From Pseudomonadota bacterium (GTDB taxonomy: Bacteria; Pseudomonadota; Alphaproteobacteria; Sphingomonadales; Sphingomonadaceae), in assembly GCA_023387085.1 (NCBI GenBank), contig JAEWIL010000181.1, positions 1 through 21,035 on the forward strand: DNA of 21,035 nt, given 5' to 3'. How positions within the stretch are numbered: the stretch's first letter is position 1; the number at the start of each line of letters is the position of its first letter. Both the position numbers and the translations under genes were made by a program. Positions 1 to 7,223 of the stretch are shown here, piece after piece. The notes under the pieces are model-generated. The model was not told where the DNA came from. It made no database searches and saw only the letters and a program-made list of their open reading frames with translations.

Positions 1-2102
1 ACCATCTCGACCATGAAGGTCGAGCGCCCGCGTGCGAGATTGTCGCTCGCCCCGACGCGGCTGAACAGCCGGTCGACGAGCCCGAGCTTTGCCGACGCGG
101 CAGGCACGAAGCCGCCCGCCTGCGCGAGCACGACGATCAGCGCATTCTGGCGGAGGAAGGTCGACTTGCCGCCCATGTTCGGGCCAGTGACATGCCAGAG
201 CCGGTCGCGTTCCGACAGCGACACATCGTTCGGGACGAACCTCTCGCCCGCCTTGACCAGCGCCGCCTCCACGACGGGATGACGCCCGCCAGTGACGTCG
301 AGGCATGGATCGTCGGCGATATCGGGACGGCACCAATTATGGCTCATCGCATGGTCCGCGAGCGCGGCGGCGACATCGATCCGCGCGAGGACGTCGCAGC
401 TCGCAGCGATCGCTTCGCGGCGTGCCACCGCCGCCTCGGTCAACGCCTCGAGATGCGCGGCTTCGGCGGCGATCGCGTGAACGCCCGCTTGCGTAACGCG
501 GCTCGCGGCTTCGTGCAGATCGGAGGAGTTGAAACGTACGACGCCGGCGAGCGTCTGGCGATGGGTAAAGCCCGAATCAGGTGCCATCAACGCATCGGCA
601 TGCTTCGCGGGCACCTCGACATGATAGCCGAGCACGCCGTTATGCCGGATCTTGAGCGACGCGATTCCCGTGCGATCGCGATATTGGGCCTCCAGGGCAG
701 CAATCGCCTTGCGCCCGTCGCGCGCGGTTTCGCGCAGCGCGTCGAGGGCGTGGTCATAGCCTTCGGCGATATAGCCGCCTTGAGCGGCCTCGACCGGCGG
801 GGTCGCGATCAGCGCGCGCGCAAGCTCGTCGACGAGCGCGCCATGGCCATCGAGACCGGGGAGCAATGTCGAGAGCAGCGGCGGCAAGTCGGCGCGCCGT
901 GCCAGCCGTTCACGAAGCAGCCGCGCACCGCCAAGCGCATCGCGGAGCTGCGCGAGATCGCGCGGTCCCCCGCGCCCCGCGACGAGACGGCCGAGCGCGC
1001 GGCCGGCATCGGGTAGCGCGCGCAGCGCCGCGCGCAGATCGCCGCGCCACAGCGCATCGCGCGCGAGGGCATCGACCAGATCGAGCCGGTCGAGGATCGC
1101 CGTCTTGTCGGTGAGCGGACTCGCCAGATCGTCGGCGAGGAGCCGCGCGCCTGCAGCGGTGACGGTGCGGTCGATCGTGCCGAGCAGACTGCCGTCGCGC
1201 GCGCCAGCCATCGTGCGGACGAGTTCGAGACTTTCGCGCGTCGCGGCGTCGATCGCCATCCGCCCCGACGCCTGATGCCGCAGCGGCGGCTGGAGAAAGA
1301 TCGGCTGCCCGGTCGCGACATGATCGAGATAGGAAACGACGGCGCCCATCGCGGCAAGCTCGCCGCGCGAGAATTGGCCGAAGCCGTCGAGCGTCTGGAC
1401 GCCGAAGAAGCTTTCGAGCCGTTTCTGCGCCGTCGTGCTCGAAAAATCGGATTGCGGCCGGCGGACAAGCTGCCGCGCGACCCATTCGGGCACGGCGCCG
1501 GCATTTTCGCTGACGAGCAGTTCGGAAGGCGCGAGGCGTGCGAGCTCGGCATCGACCTGCTCGGAGCGCACCGCTACGACCTCGAATCGCCCGGTCGAAA
1601 TGTCGGCGGCGGCGATCGCCACCTCGCCCTCGCTGCCGACCTGCGCGAGCGCGGCGAGCCGGTTCGCGCTGCGCCCTTCGAGCAGCGCCTCCTCGGTCAG
1701 CGTGCCCGCAGTCACGAAGCGCACGATGTTGCGCGCGACGAGCGCCTTCGATCCGCCGCGCGCCTTGGCTTCGGCGGGGGTTTCGACCTGTTCGGCGATC
1801 GCGACGCGGTGCCCCGCCTTGATCAGCCGCGCGAGATAGGATTCGGCAGCGTGGACCGGCACGCCGCACATCGGCACCGGCTCGCCGCCATGCTCGCCGC
1901 GCGACGTCAGCGCGATGTCGAGCGTCGAAGCGGCCGCTTTGGCGTCGTCGAAGAAGAGTTCGAAAAAGTCGCCCATGCGATAGAAGAGCAGGCAGTCGCC
2001 GGCCTTTTCCTTCAGCGACCAATATTGCGCCATCATCGGCGTCGCAGCCGGACGGGCGGGCGCGGCGTTGCTGTTGGCGGCGGTTCGGGCGGTGGCGGAC
2101 AT
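1..2102 (-). CDS. mutS: DNA mismatch repair protein MutS (5' part, cut by the window edge)
   Basis: MutS recognises mismatches and small loops in newly replicated DNA and, with MutL, starts their excision. The frame opens at an ATG at 2102 and stays open for 700 codons to the left edge, so the C-terminus lies outside the window. Residues 43-48 read MGDFFE, the Phe-x-Glu mismatch-reading motif of domain I. The lever and clamp regions follow, including a stretch around position 1350 (GELAAMGAVVSYLDH) typical of the core domain. The Walker A motif GPNMGGKST lies at about residues 640-648, close to its usual place in the family. Switch and Walker B segments come next and are partly cut off; the last visible residues are FMVEM. 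A purine-rich AGGG lies just upstream of the start. The N-terminus has an Ala/Pro-rich extension of about 20 residues before MMAQYW, so a later Met is possible. The gene is divergent from maeB. Confidence 0.96.
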   Translation of the reverse strand, partial: MSATARTAANSNAAPARPAATPMMAQYWSLKEKAGDCLLFYRMGDFFELFFDDAKAAASTLDIALTSRGEHGGEPVPMCGVPVHAAESYLARLIKAGHRVAIAEQVETPAEAKARGGSKALVARNIVRFVTAGTLTEEALLEGRSANRLAALAQVGSEGEVAIAAADISTGRFEVVAVRSEQVDAELARLAPSELLVSENAGAVPEWVARQLVRRPQSDFSSTTAQKRLESFFGVQTLDGFGQFSRGELAAMGAVVSYLDHVATGQPIFLQPPLRHQASGRMAIDAATRESLELVRTMAGARDGSLLGTIDRTVTAAGARLLADDLASPLTDKTAILDRLDLVDALARDALWRGDLRAALRALPDAGRALGRLVAGRGGPRDLAQLRDALGGARLLRERLARRADLPPLLSTLLPGLDGHGALVDELARALIATPPVEAAQGGYIAEGYDHALDALRETARDGRKAIAALEAQYRDRTGIASLKIRHNGVLGYHVEVPAKHADALMAPDSGFTHRQTLAGVVRFNSSDLHEAASRVTQAGVHAIAAEAAHLEALTEAAVARREAIAASCDVLARIDVAAALADHAMSHNWCRPDIADDPCLDVTGGRHPVVEAALVKAGERFVPNDVSLSERDRLWHVTGPNMGGKSTFLRQNALIVVLAQAGGFVPAASAKLGLVDRLFSRVGASDNLARGRSTFMVEM

Positions 2103-2458
2103 CGGACCCTGCTTAGTGATTGGGGACGGCAAGGCAAGGCGCGGGTCGCGAATGTCTGAAATGGCGTGGTAAGCGGACGTTGAGCCGCTCATTTTCGTCA
2201 TCCCGGGTTTGACCCGGGATCCACTGCGGCACCGAAGTCATGGACCCCGGATCAAGTCCGGGGTGACGATGCAAGGTACGATCCTCCCTGTCGCGTAGCG
2301 ATGAGGACGATTTAACGTACGCTTCCGGTCGCGCGCCCAACATTCACCCCAAACCCTTGCCGCCTCCAACGCGCAACATCGCGGGGTTACAATCGGCTCC
2401 GGTGACGCTAGGGGATTGGGAAACGGGCGCGCGTCTGGTTCGAACCAAGGGGATTATT
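2103..2458. other. Divergent intergenic region mutS/maeB with a REP pair
   Basis: This 356-bp gap separates two divergent genes and must hold both promoters. The only clear structures are the inverted repeat pair at 2196-2268 and a TACAAT hexamer at 2388-2393 on the plus strand that could be a -10 box for maeB. No good -35 box sits at 16-18 bp from it, so the promoter is not assigned. A short minus-strand open frame across the repeats encodes an HPGLDPGS-type peptide, which is what these palindromes give when translated, and I do not regard it as a gene. Confidence 0.6.
2196..2268. repeat. Pair of inverted REP-like palindromes
   Basis: Two related 28-bp units lie head to head at 2196-2223 and 2241-2268. 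Each runs from CGTCA through a CCCGG..TTGA..CCGGG hairpin to TCCA, and they match at 23 of 28 positions. The first hairpin has 8-bp arms (2201-2208 and 2212-2219) with a TTG loop. The second has 8-bp arms (2244-2251 and 2257-2264) with a 5-nt loop. Two of the differing pairs are compensatory (T-A against C-G, G-C against A-T), so the fold is kept while the sequence changes. Palindromes of this style are widespread between genes in alphaproteobacteria. The arrangement resembles a BIME, and no transposase is nearby. Confidence 0.8.
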
Positions 2459-4723
2459 ATGGACAGCGGCAGCAAGGTGCAGTTTTCGGACCGCGAGGCC
2501 CTGCTTTACCACGAATATGGCCGGCCCGGGAAAATCGAGATCGTCGCTTCGAAGCCGATGGCCACCCAGCGCGACCTCAGTCTCGCCTATTCGCCCGGCG
2601 TTGCGGTGCCCGTGCTCGCGATCGCCGAGGATTCGGCCAAGGCCTATGACTATACCGTGAAGGGCAATCTGGTCGCGGTCATTTCCAATGGAACCGCGAT
2701 CCTCGGCCTCGGCAACCTCGGTGCGCTCGCGTCGAAGCCGGTGATGGAGGGCAAGGCCGTCCTGTTCAAACGCTTCGCCGACGTCGATTCGATCGACCTC
2801 GAAGTCGACACCGAGGATCCGCAGGCCTTCATCGACGCGGTGGCGCTGCTCGGGCCAAGCTTCGGCGGCATCAACCTTGAGGATATCGCGGCGCCGAACT
2901 GCTTCATCATCGAAGCCGCGCTCAAGGAAAAGATGAACATCCCGGTGTTCCATGACGACCAGCATGGCACCGCGATCATCACCGCCGCCGGCCTGATCAA
3001 CGCCTGCCACCTGACGGGACGCGACCTGTCGACAGTCAAGGTCGTCGTCAACGGCGCCGGTGCGGCGGCGATCGCCTGCACCGCGCTGATCAAGGCAATG
3101 GGCGTGCGGCACGAAAATGTGATCATGTGCGACCGTAAGGGCACCATCTATCAGGGCCGCACCGAGGGCATGGACCAGTGGAAGTCGGCACACGCGGTGC
3201 CGACCGAGGCGCGCGACCTGACCGAGGCGCTGAAGGGCGCCGACGTTTTTCTCGGCCTGTCGGCTGCCGGCGCGCTGAAGCCAGAGATGGTCAAGGATAT
3301 GGCGCCCGCGCCGATCATCTTCGCGATGGCGAACCCCGATCCCGAAATCTCGCCGCCCGACGCGCGGGCGGCGCGGCCCGACGCGATCATCGCCACCGGG
3401 CGTTCGGATTATCCGAACCAGGTCAACAATGTGCTGTGCTTCCCCTTCATCTTCCGCGGCGCGCTCGACGTGCGCGCGACCGCGATCAACGAGGAGATGA
3501 AGATCGCCGCAGCTTACGCCATCGCCGATCTCGCGCGGCAGCAGGTGCCCGAAGAGGTTGCGGCCGCCTATGGCGGACGCGCATCGAGCTTCGGCCCCGA
3601 ATATATCATCCCCTCGCCCTTCGATCCGCGCCTGATGGAAATCGTCCCCGCAGCGGTCGCGAAGGCCGCGATGGATACGGGCGTCGCGCAGCAGCCGATC
3701 GCCGATCTCGAGGCCTATCGGACGAAATTGCGTGCGCGGCTCAACCCGACGACCTCGGTCCTCACGCTCGCCTATGAGGCAGCAAAGACCAATCCCAAGC
3801 GCGTCGTCTTCGCCGAGGGCGAGGAAGAGGTGGTGCTGCGCGCGGCGATCCAGTTCCGTGACGGCGGTTACGGCACCCCCGTGCTCGTCGGGCGCGAGGG
3901 TCTGCACGACAAGCTGCGCGCGATGGGCGTCGCCGACGCCGAAAGCTTCGAGGTTCACAACAGCGTCAACTCGCCGCATGTGCCAGAAATGGTCGAGATG
4001 CTTTATCAGCGCCTCCAGCGCCGCGGCTACCTTCGCCGCGATGTAGAGCGCATGGTCAACCGCGACCGCAACATCTTCGGCTCGCTGCTGCTCAAGCTCG
4101 GCCTTGCCGACGCGATGATCACCGGGACGACGCGCACCTATTCGCAGACGATGCGCGAGGTGCGCCGCGTGATCGACCATGCCGAGGGCAAGACGCCGTT
4201 CGGCATCCACGTCCTGGTCGACCAGCACCACACGATCTTCATGGCTGACACAACCGTGAACGAGCGCCCCTCGGCGCAGATGCTCGCCGATATCGCCGAG
4301 CGGACCGCGCAGGTCGCGCGGCGCATGGGGCACGAGCCGCGCGTCGCCTTCCTCTCCTATTCGACCTTCGGCAATCCGCCGGGGGAATGGCTCGACAATA
4401 TTCGCGAGGCGGTGTGTATCCTCGACGAACGTGATCCGGGGTTCGAATATGAAGGGGAGATGGCGCCCGACGTTGCGCTCAATGAAAAGGTGATGCGCAA
4501 CTATCCCTTCTGCCGCCTGTCGGGGCCCGCGAACGTCCTCGTCATGCCTGGGCTGCAGTCGGCCAACCTGTCGGCGAAGCTGCTGCGCGAACTGGGCGGC
4601 GGCGCGGTCATCGGCCCGATGCTGATCGGAATGGAAAAGCCGGTGCAGGTCGCGACCATGGCGTCGACCGCCTCCGATCTAGTCACTCTCGCGGTACTCG
4701 CGGCGGGCGGGATCGCCGGATAA
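2459..4723 (+). CDS. maeB: NADP-dependent malic enzyme, hybrid type with phosphotransacetylase-like C-terminal domain
   Basis: This enzyme converts malate and NADP+ to pyruvate, CO2 and NADPH in the cytoplasm, linking the TCA cycle to gluconeogenesis and NADPH supply. The 754-residue length matches the large MaeB class. In the malic domain (about 1-427) I see the catalytic Tyr44 in LAYSPGV, Lys99 in MEGKAVLFK, metal ligands Glu141-Asp142 and Asp166-Asp167 in HDDQHGT, and the nucleotide-binding GAGAAA loop at 199-204. Roles are assigned by analogy with the family. From about residue 428 a PTA_PTB-like domain begins (LNPTTSVLTLAYEAA, then VVFAEGEEE). In MaeB proteins this part is regulatory and responds to acetyl-CoA, rather than being a working phosphotransacetylase. 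I chose the ATG at 2459 because AAGGGG sits 7 bp upstream; an in-frame TTG at 2357 would add 34 residues without family resemblance. Confidence 0.96.
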   Translation: MDSGSKVQFSDREALLYHEYGRPGKIEIVASKPMATQRDLSLAYSPGVAVPVLAIAEDSAKAYDYTVKGNLVAVISNGTAILGLGNLGALASKPVMEGKAVLFKRFADVDSIDLEVDTEDPQAFIDAVALLGPSFGGINLEDIAAPNCFIIEAALKEKMNIPVFHDDQHGTAIITAAGLINACHLTGRDLSTVKVVVNGAGAAAIACTALIKAMGVRHENVIMCDRKGTIYQGRTEGMDQWKSAHAVPTEARDLTEALKGADVFLGLSAAGALKPEMVKDMAPAPIIFAMANPDPEISPPDARAARPDAIIATGRSDYPNQVNNVLCFPFIFRGALDVRATAINEEMKIAAAYAIADLARQQVPEEVAAAYGGRASSFGPEYIIPSPFDPRLMEIVPAAVAKAAMDTGVAQQPIADLEAYRTKLRARLNPTTSVLTLAYEAAKTNPKRVVFAEGEEEVVLRAAIQFRDGGYGTPVLVGREGLHDKLRAMGVADAESFEVHNSVNSPHVPEMVEMLYQRLQRRGYLRRDVERMVNRDRNIFGSLLLKLGLADAMITGTTRTYSQTMREVRRVIDHAEGKTPFGIHVLVDQHHTIFMADTTVNERPSAQMLADIAERTAQVARRMGHEPRVAFLSYSTFGNPPGEWLDNIREAVCILDERDPGFEYEGEMAPDVALNEKVMRNYPFCRLSGPANVLVMPGLQSANLSAKLLRELGGGAVIGPMLIGMEKPVQVATMASTASDLVTLAVLAAGGIAG

Positions 4724-4759
4724 AAAAAACTGCGGCGCCCTTTGGAGGCGCCGCAGTTT
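4722..4759. terminator. Convergent terminator between maeB and bamE
   Basis: A perfect 13-bp inverted repeat (AAACTGCGGCGCC at 4727-4739 and its complement at 4747-4759) encloses a 7-nt loop. Read on the minus strand it is followed by eight T residues (complement of 4722-4729), which makes it a strong intrinsic terminator for the bamE transcript. On the plus strand the tail is only TTTCTG, so it should serve maeB less well. The T tract for the minus strand overlaps the maeB TAA stop codon. Confidence 0.9.
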
Positions 4760-4785
4760 CTGCCTTGTTCGTGGAGGATCGGGAC

Positions 4786-5280
4786 TTACTGGCCCGGCGA
4801 ACCGCCCCCACCGGCCATACCGGGCGCGCCCACCGCGCCGATATTGCCGAAAATATCCTCGAAGAAACTGCGCTGACGGCCGAGCGTCGGCGTCTTGTCG
4901 CCTTCGGGACTGATCTTGCTCACCAGTTCGAGGCCGGTCTTGTCGACCGCGACGACATTGCCCGCCGGGTCAAAACGCACGCGCAGCACCTGCTGCGCGA
5001 CCGGACGCGGTCGCGCGAAAGCAAGCTGCCGCGTCTCACGCGACACATAATAATATTCATTGTCGCTGAACTGGCCGACGAAAGTCGGGCGTCCCAGAGT
5101 CTTTTCGACCGACTCGCGGTTGTCGACCCCCGGACTGATCGAAGTCGTCAGCACCGGATCCACGACATACCCTTGCCGCCCCTTGAGCTGGGCGCAGCCG
5201 CTGGCGGTCAGCGCAAGCGCCAGCCCCGCGACGATCAGGCGCACGGGTCGGGCGGGAAGCTTCGGATTCTGGGTCGGCAT
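4786..5280 (-). CDS. bamE: BamE/SmpA-like outer membrane assembly lipoprotein
   Basis: BamE is a small lipoprotein of the BAM complex that supports folding and insertion of beta-barrel proteins in the outer membrane. The 164-residue product starts with a basic N-region, a hydrophobic stretch and a lipobox ASGC with Cys29 as the lipidation site; residue +2 is Ala, so no inner-membrane retention signal is seen. The BamE-type domain follows at about 38-115 (GYVVDPVLTTSI, then VEKTLGRPTFVG and NEYYYVSRE), matching the family pattern of a Val..LG.P core and a Tyr-rich strand. The tail is Gly/Pro-rich and probably disordered. The ATG at 5280 has GGAG 8 bp upstream and is preferred to the in-frame TTG at 5283. 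It is a single gene, ended by the strong hairpin at 4727-4759 and divergent from the cytochrome bc1 chaperone gene. Confidence 0.87.
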   Translation of the reverse strand: MPTQNPKLPARPVRLIVAGLALALTASGCAQLKGRQGYVVDPVLTTSISPGVDNRESVEKTLGRPTFVGQFSDNEYYYVSRETRQLAFARPRPVAQQVLRVRFDPAGNVVAVDKTGLELVSKISPEGDKTPTLGRQRSFFEDIFGNIGAVGAPGMAGGGGSPGQ

Positions 5281-5437
5281 CAATATATCTCCGTAGCGCC
5301 GCTTGCGCCGGCGCTGGCTCTCGCGCCTCTTAACCGCAAGCGGACGGCAGGCACAAGCGGCTTATGCCGCAGCAAAGCTTGCGCCAAGCTGACCGAGGCC
5401 CCTTTTCCGACGATCCGATTCGGCCTAAGCGTACCGG
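5281..5437. other. Divergent promoter region bamE / bc1 chaperone
   Basis: These 157 bp separate two divergent starts and should contain both promoters. I see the bamE ribosome binding site (GGAG, complement of 5289-5292) and a small GCGG..CCGC palindrome near 5358-5371. I find no convincing -35/-10 pair on either strand. Confidence 0.4.
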
Positions 5438-5968
5438 ATGCTTTCCTCGCTCCGCAAGCTCTTCGGCACCGGTCCGGACCCGCGAGACGCGCGACGCCCC
5501 CTTTGGAACGCCGTGGTCGAGACCGCGCGCGCGCCGCATTGGTATTCCGACGGCAAGGTTCCCGATACGCTCGACGGCCGTTTCGACATGATCAGCCTTG
5601 TCCTCGCCCTGGTTCTTCATCGGATCGACGACGATCCGGAGCAGACGCTCGCGGGAGTCCAGCTGACCGAATTATTCGTCGACGACATGGACGGACAGAT
5701 GCGCCAGATCGGCTTCGGCGACATGGTTGTCGGCAAGCAGATCGGACGGATGGTCGGCGCGCTCGGTGGGCGCCTCGGCGTCTATCGCGCACCCGATGGA
5801 TCCGACGAATTGAAGGCGGCGCTGGTTCGCAACCTGTGGCGCGGCAAGGACGCGCCTGACCCGGGCCTCGATCATGTCATGGCTGAAGTCGCGAAATTGC
5901 GCGCTGCGCTTTCGGCGACGCCGGTCGAGGCGCTGATCATCGCTGATCGGTTGCCGGTGCAAGATTGA
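5438..5968 (+). CDS. Ubiquinol-cytochrome c chaperone family protein (CBP3/UQCC1-like)
   Basis: Proteins of this family help assemble the cytochrome bc1 complex; the mitochondrial relatives Cbp3/UQCC1 bind newly made cytochrome b. The 176-residue product shows the family layout: an early helix with W and a HWY motif (residues 33-35 region), a helical segment RFDMISLVLALVLHRI, and the signature block with FVDDMDGQMRQIG followed by GKQIGRMVGALGGRL. No signal peptide or membrane span is evident, so it likely acts on the cytoplasmic face. The start ATG at 5438 lacks a strong Shine-Dalgarno sequence. Its TGA stop overlaps the ATG of the next gene (TGATG at 5966-5970), which indicates translational coupling with the DUF177 gene. 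The family call is confident; the exact bacterial role rests on homology to the mitochondrial proteins. Confidence 0.87.
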   Translation: MLSSLRKLFGTGPDPRDARRPLWNAVVETARAPHWYSDGKVPDTLDGRFDMISLVLALVLHRIDDDPEQTLAGVQLTELFVDDMDGQMRQIGFGDMVVGKQIGRMVGALGGRLGVYRAPDGSDELKAALVRNLWRGKDAPDPGLDHVMAEVAKLRAALSATPVEALIIADRLPVQD

Positions 5969-6495
5969 TGAGCGCGGCCGAATTTTCCCACTTCGTCACG
6001 CTCCCCGATGCGGCACAAGGGAGAAATATCACGCTGGAGGCCGATGCCGGGCAGCGCGCGGCGATCGCCAAGCGGCTGGGCCTTGTGGCACTCGACTCCT
6101 TCCTTACCCGGGCCGAAGTGCGCACAGTCGCGGGCGGGATCGCCGTCACCGGCGAGATCGTTGCCGATGTCATCCAGAGCTGCGCGGCGACCGACCTGCC
6201 GGTGCCCGCGAAAATTCGCGAGCCTTTCGATCTGCGCTTCATCCGCGACGCCGATCTTGTGGCCGGCGATGAAGAGGAAATCGAGATCGGCGACGCCGAC
6301 TGCGACATCCTGCCGCTCGAGGACGAACGCGTCGACCTTGGCGAGACCGCAGTGCAGACACTGTCGCTCGCGCTCGAACCGTTTCCGCGCCACCCCGACG
6401 CCGATCGCATCCTCGCCGAAAAGGGCGTGCTCAGCGAGGCGCAGGCGGGCCCCTTCGCCGCGCTCGCGAAGCTTCGCGGAAAACCCGACGCTTAA
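5968..6495 (+). CDS. DUF177 (YceD) family protein
   Basis: The 175-residue product matches the DUF177/YceD pattern: an N-terminal beta-rich part (ITLEADAGQRAAIAKRL), a central block V.G.I.ADV.QSC with Cys72 followed by LPVP, an acidic middle, and the C-terminal signature VDLGETAVQTLSLALEPFPRHP near 121-143. In gammaproteobacteria yceD sits before rpmF, and the family has been linked to 23S rRNA accumulation in plants and bacteria; that role is carried over, not shown here. The usual CxxC pair in the centre is reduced to a single Cys. I take the ATG at 5968, which shares its A with the chaperone stop, over the TTG at 5965. Its stop lies in a TTAA that also contains the stop of the convergent SRPBCC gene. 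Confidence 0.87.
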   Translation: MSAAEFSHFVTLPDAAQGRNITLEADAGQRAAIAKRLGLVALDSFLTRAEVRTVAGGIAVTGEIVADVIQSCAATDLPVPAKIREPFDLRFIRDADLVAGDEEEIEIGDADCDILPLEDERVDLGETAVQTLSLALEPFPRHPDADRILAEKGVLSEAQAGPFAALAKLRGKPDA

Positions 6496-7178
6496 TCGCC
6501 CTCGGGCGTCTCTTTCGGCGCGCCCTCGACGAGATCGGCGATTGCCGCATCAAGACCGGGCTCGCCGCTGGCAGGCTTTTCCGTGGCAGGCGCGTCTTCC
6601 GGTGCGCCCTTCGTCCCGCCATCCTTCTTTTCGTCGTGCGCGACCGCCAGCGATCCTCCGAGGGCCTTCGCCAGCCCGGCAAGCTGCTCGCCGAGCACCT
6701 TGTCGACCGCTGGCGCAACGTCGGCGACCTTGAAGCGCATATAGCCGCCGACAACATAGTCGAAGCGAATCGCGCTGCCTGTCGGGGTCGGTTTGATCTG
6801 GATCGTCAGCGTCCCCGTCACTGCCTCGCCCTGCAGCGGACCGAAGGCACCCGAAAGACGCAACATCTCGTTCGGTTTGGCGAAGATGATCCGCGCGTGC
6901 TGAACGCTGCCCATCGCTCCGCCCTCGCCCGGCAGCTTCTCGCAGAAACAACCGCCCGCCTGCGAATCGAGCCAGAAATTCGCGGAATCGCCCGACCAGC
7001 TATGGGTTTTAGACCACCATTTGTCAGGCAGGCGGAGCATCTTCCAGACATCGTCCGGCGTCGCAGCGACCTGCGTCGTATGCGCGACGGTGAAGCCGAT
7101 GTCGCTCTGGTCGATGACCTTCGCGTGCGCCGGCACCGCAACCAGCAGTGCCGCGATACAAGCCGATCTGAAAAACAT
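6492..7178 (-). CDS. Secreted SRPBCC-family (START-like) protein
   Basis: The product looks like an exported single-domain SRPBCC protein, a fold that forms a deep hydrophobic ligand pocket; its ligand is unknown. The first 19 residues form a signal peptide (basic Arg4, hydrophobic core, cleavage after A-H-A). The domain then starts with HTTQVAATPDDVWKMLRLPDKWW, the usual opening of this fold, and ends near residue 185 with a long C-terminal helix. The last 45 or so residues are Pro/Ala/Glu/Lys-rich and probably disordered. I prefer the ATG at 7178 because AAGGGGG lies 6 bp upstream; an in-frame ATG at 7202 gives 8 more residues but has no Shine-Dalgarno sequence. The gene follows adk by 45 bp in the same direction, so it may be read from the ribosomal operon. 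Its stop overlaps the convergent DUF177 stop by 4 bp. Confidence 0.78.
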   Translation of the reverse strand: MFFRSACIAALLVAVPAHAKVIDQSDIGFTVAHTTQVAATPDDVWKMLRLPDKWWSKTHSWSGDSANFWLDSQAGGCFCEKLPGEGGAMGSVQHARIIFAKPNEMLRLSGAFGPLQGEAVTGTLTIQIKPTPTGSAIRFDYVVGGYMRFKVADVAPAVDKVLGEQLAGLAKALGGSLAVAHDEKKDGGTKGAPEDAPATEKPASGEPGLDAAIADLVEGAPKETPEGD

Positions 7179-7223
7179 GCCCATCCCCCTTGCCACTTTC
7201 ATAGACGGCAGCGGGGAGGCTGA

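Noticed and set aside
192..1016. Long plus-strand open frame across the left edge
   Set aside because: It lies antisense to mutS, whose frame shows all expected motifs; the plus-strand product is Arg/Ala-rich and has no recognisable domain. High GC causes such open antisense frames.
2113..2343. Minus-strand 76-codon frame between mutS and maeB
   Set aside because: Its core peptide (HPGLDPGS) is the translation of the REP palindromes, a well-known source of false genes.
2388..2393. TACAAT as a -10 box for maeB
   Set aside because: No acceptable -35 hexamer at 16-18 bp spacing, so it is not listed as a promoter.
2408..4333. 641-codon minus-strand open frame
   Set aside because: Fully antisense to maeB; rich in Asp/Arg/His repeats typical of shadow frames and with no family pattern.
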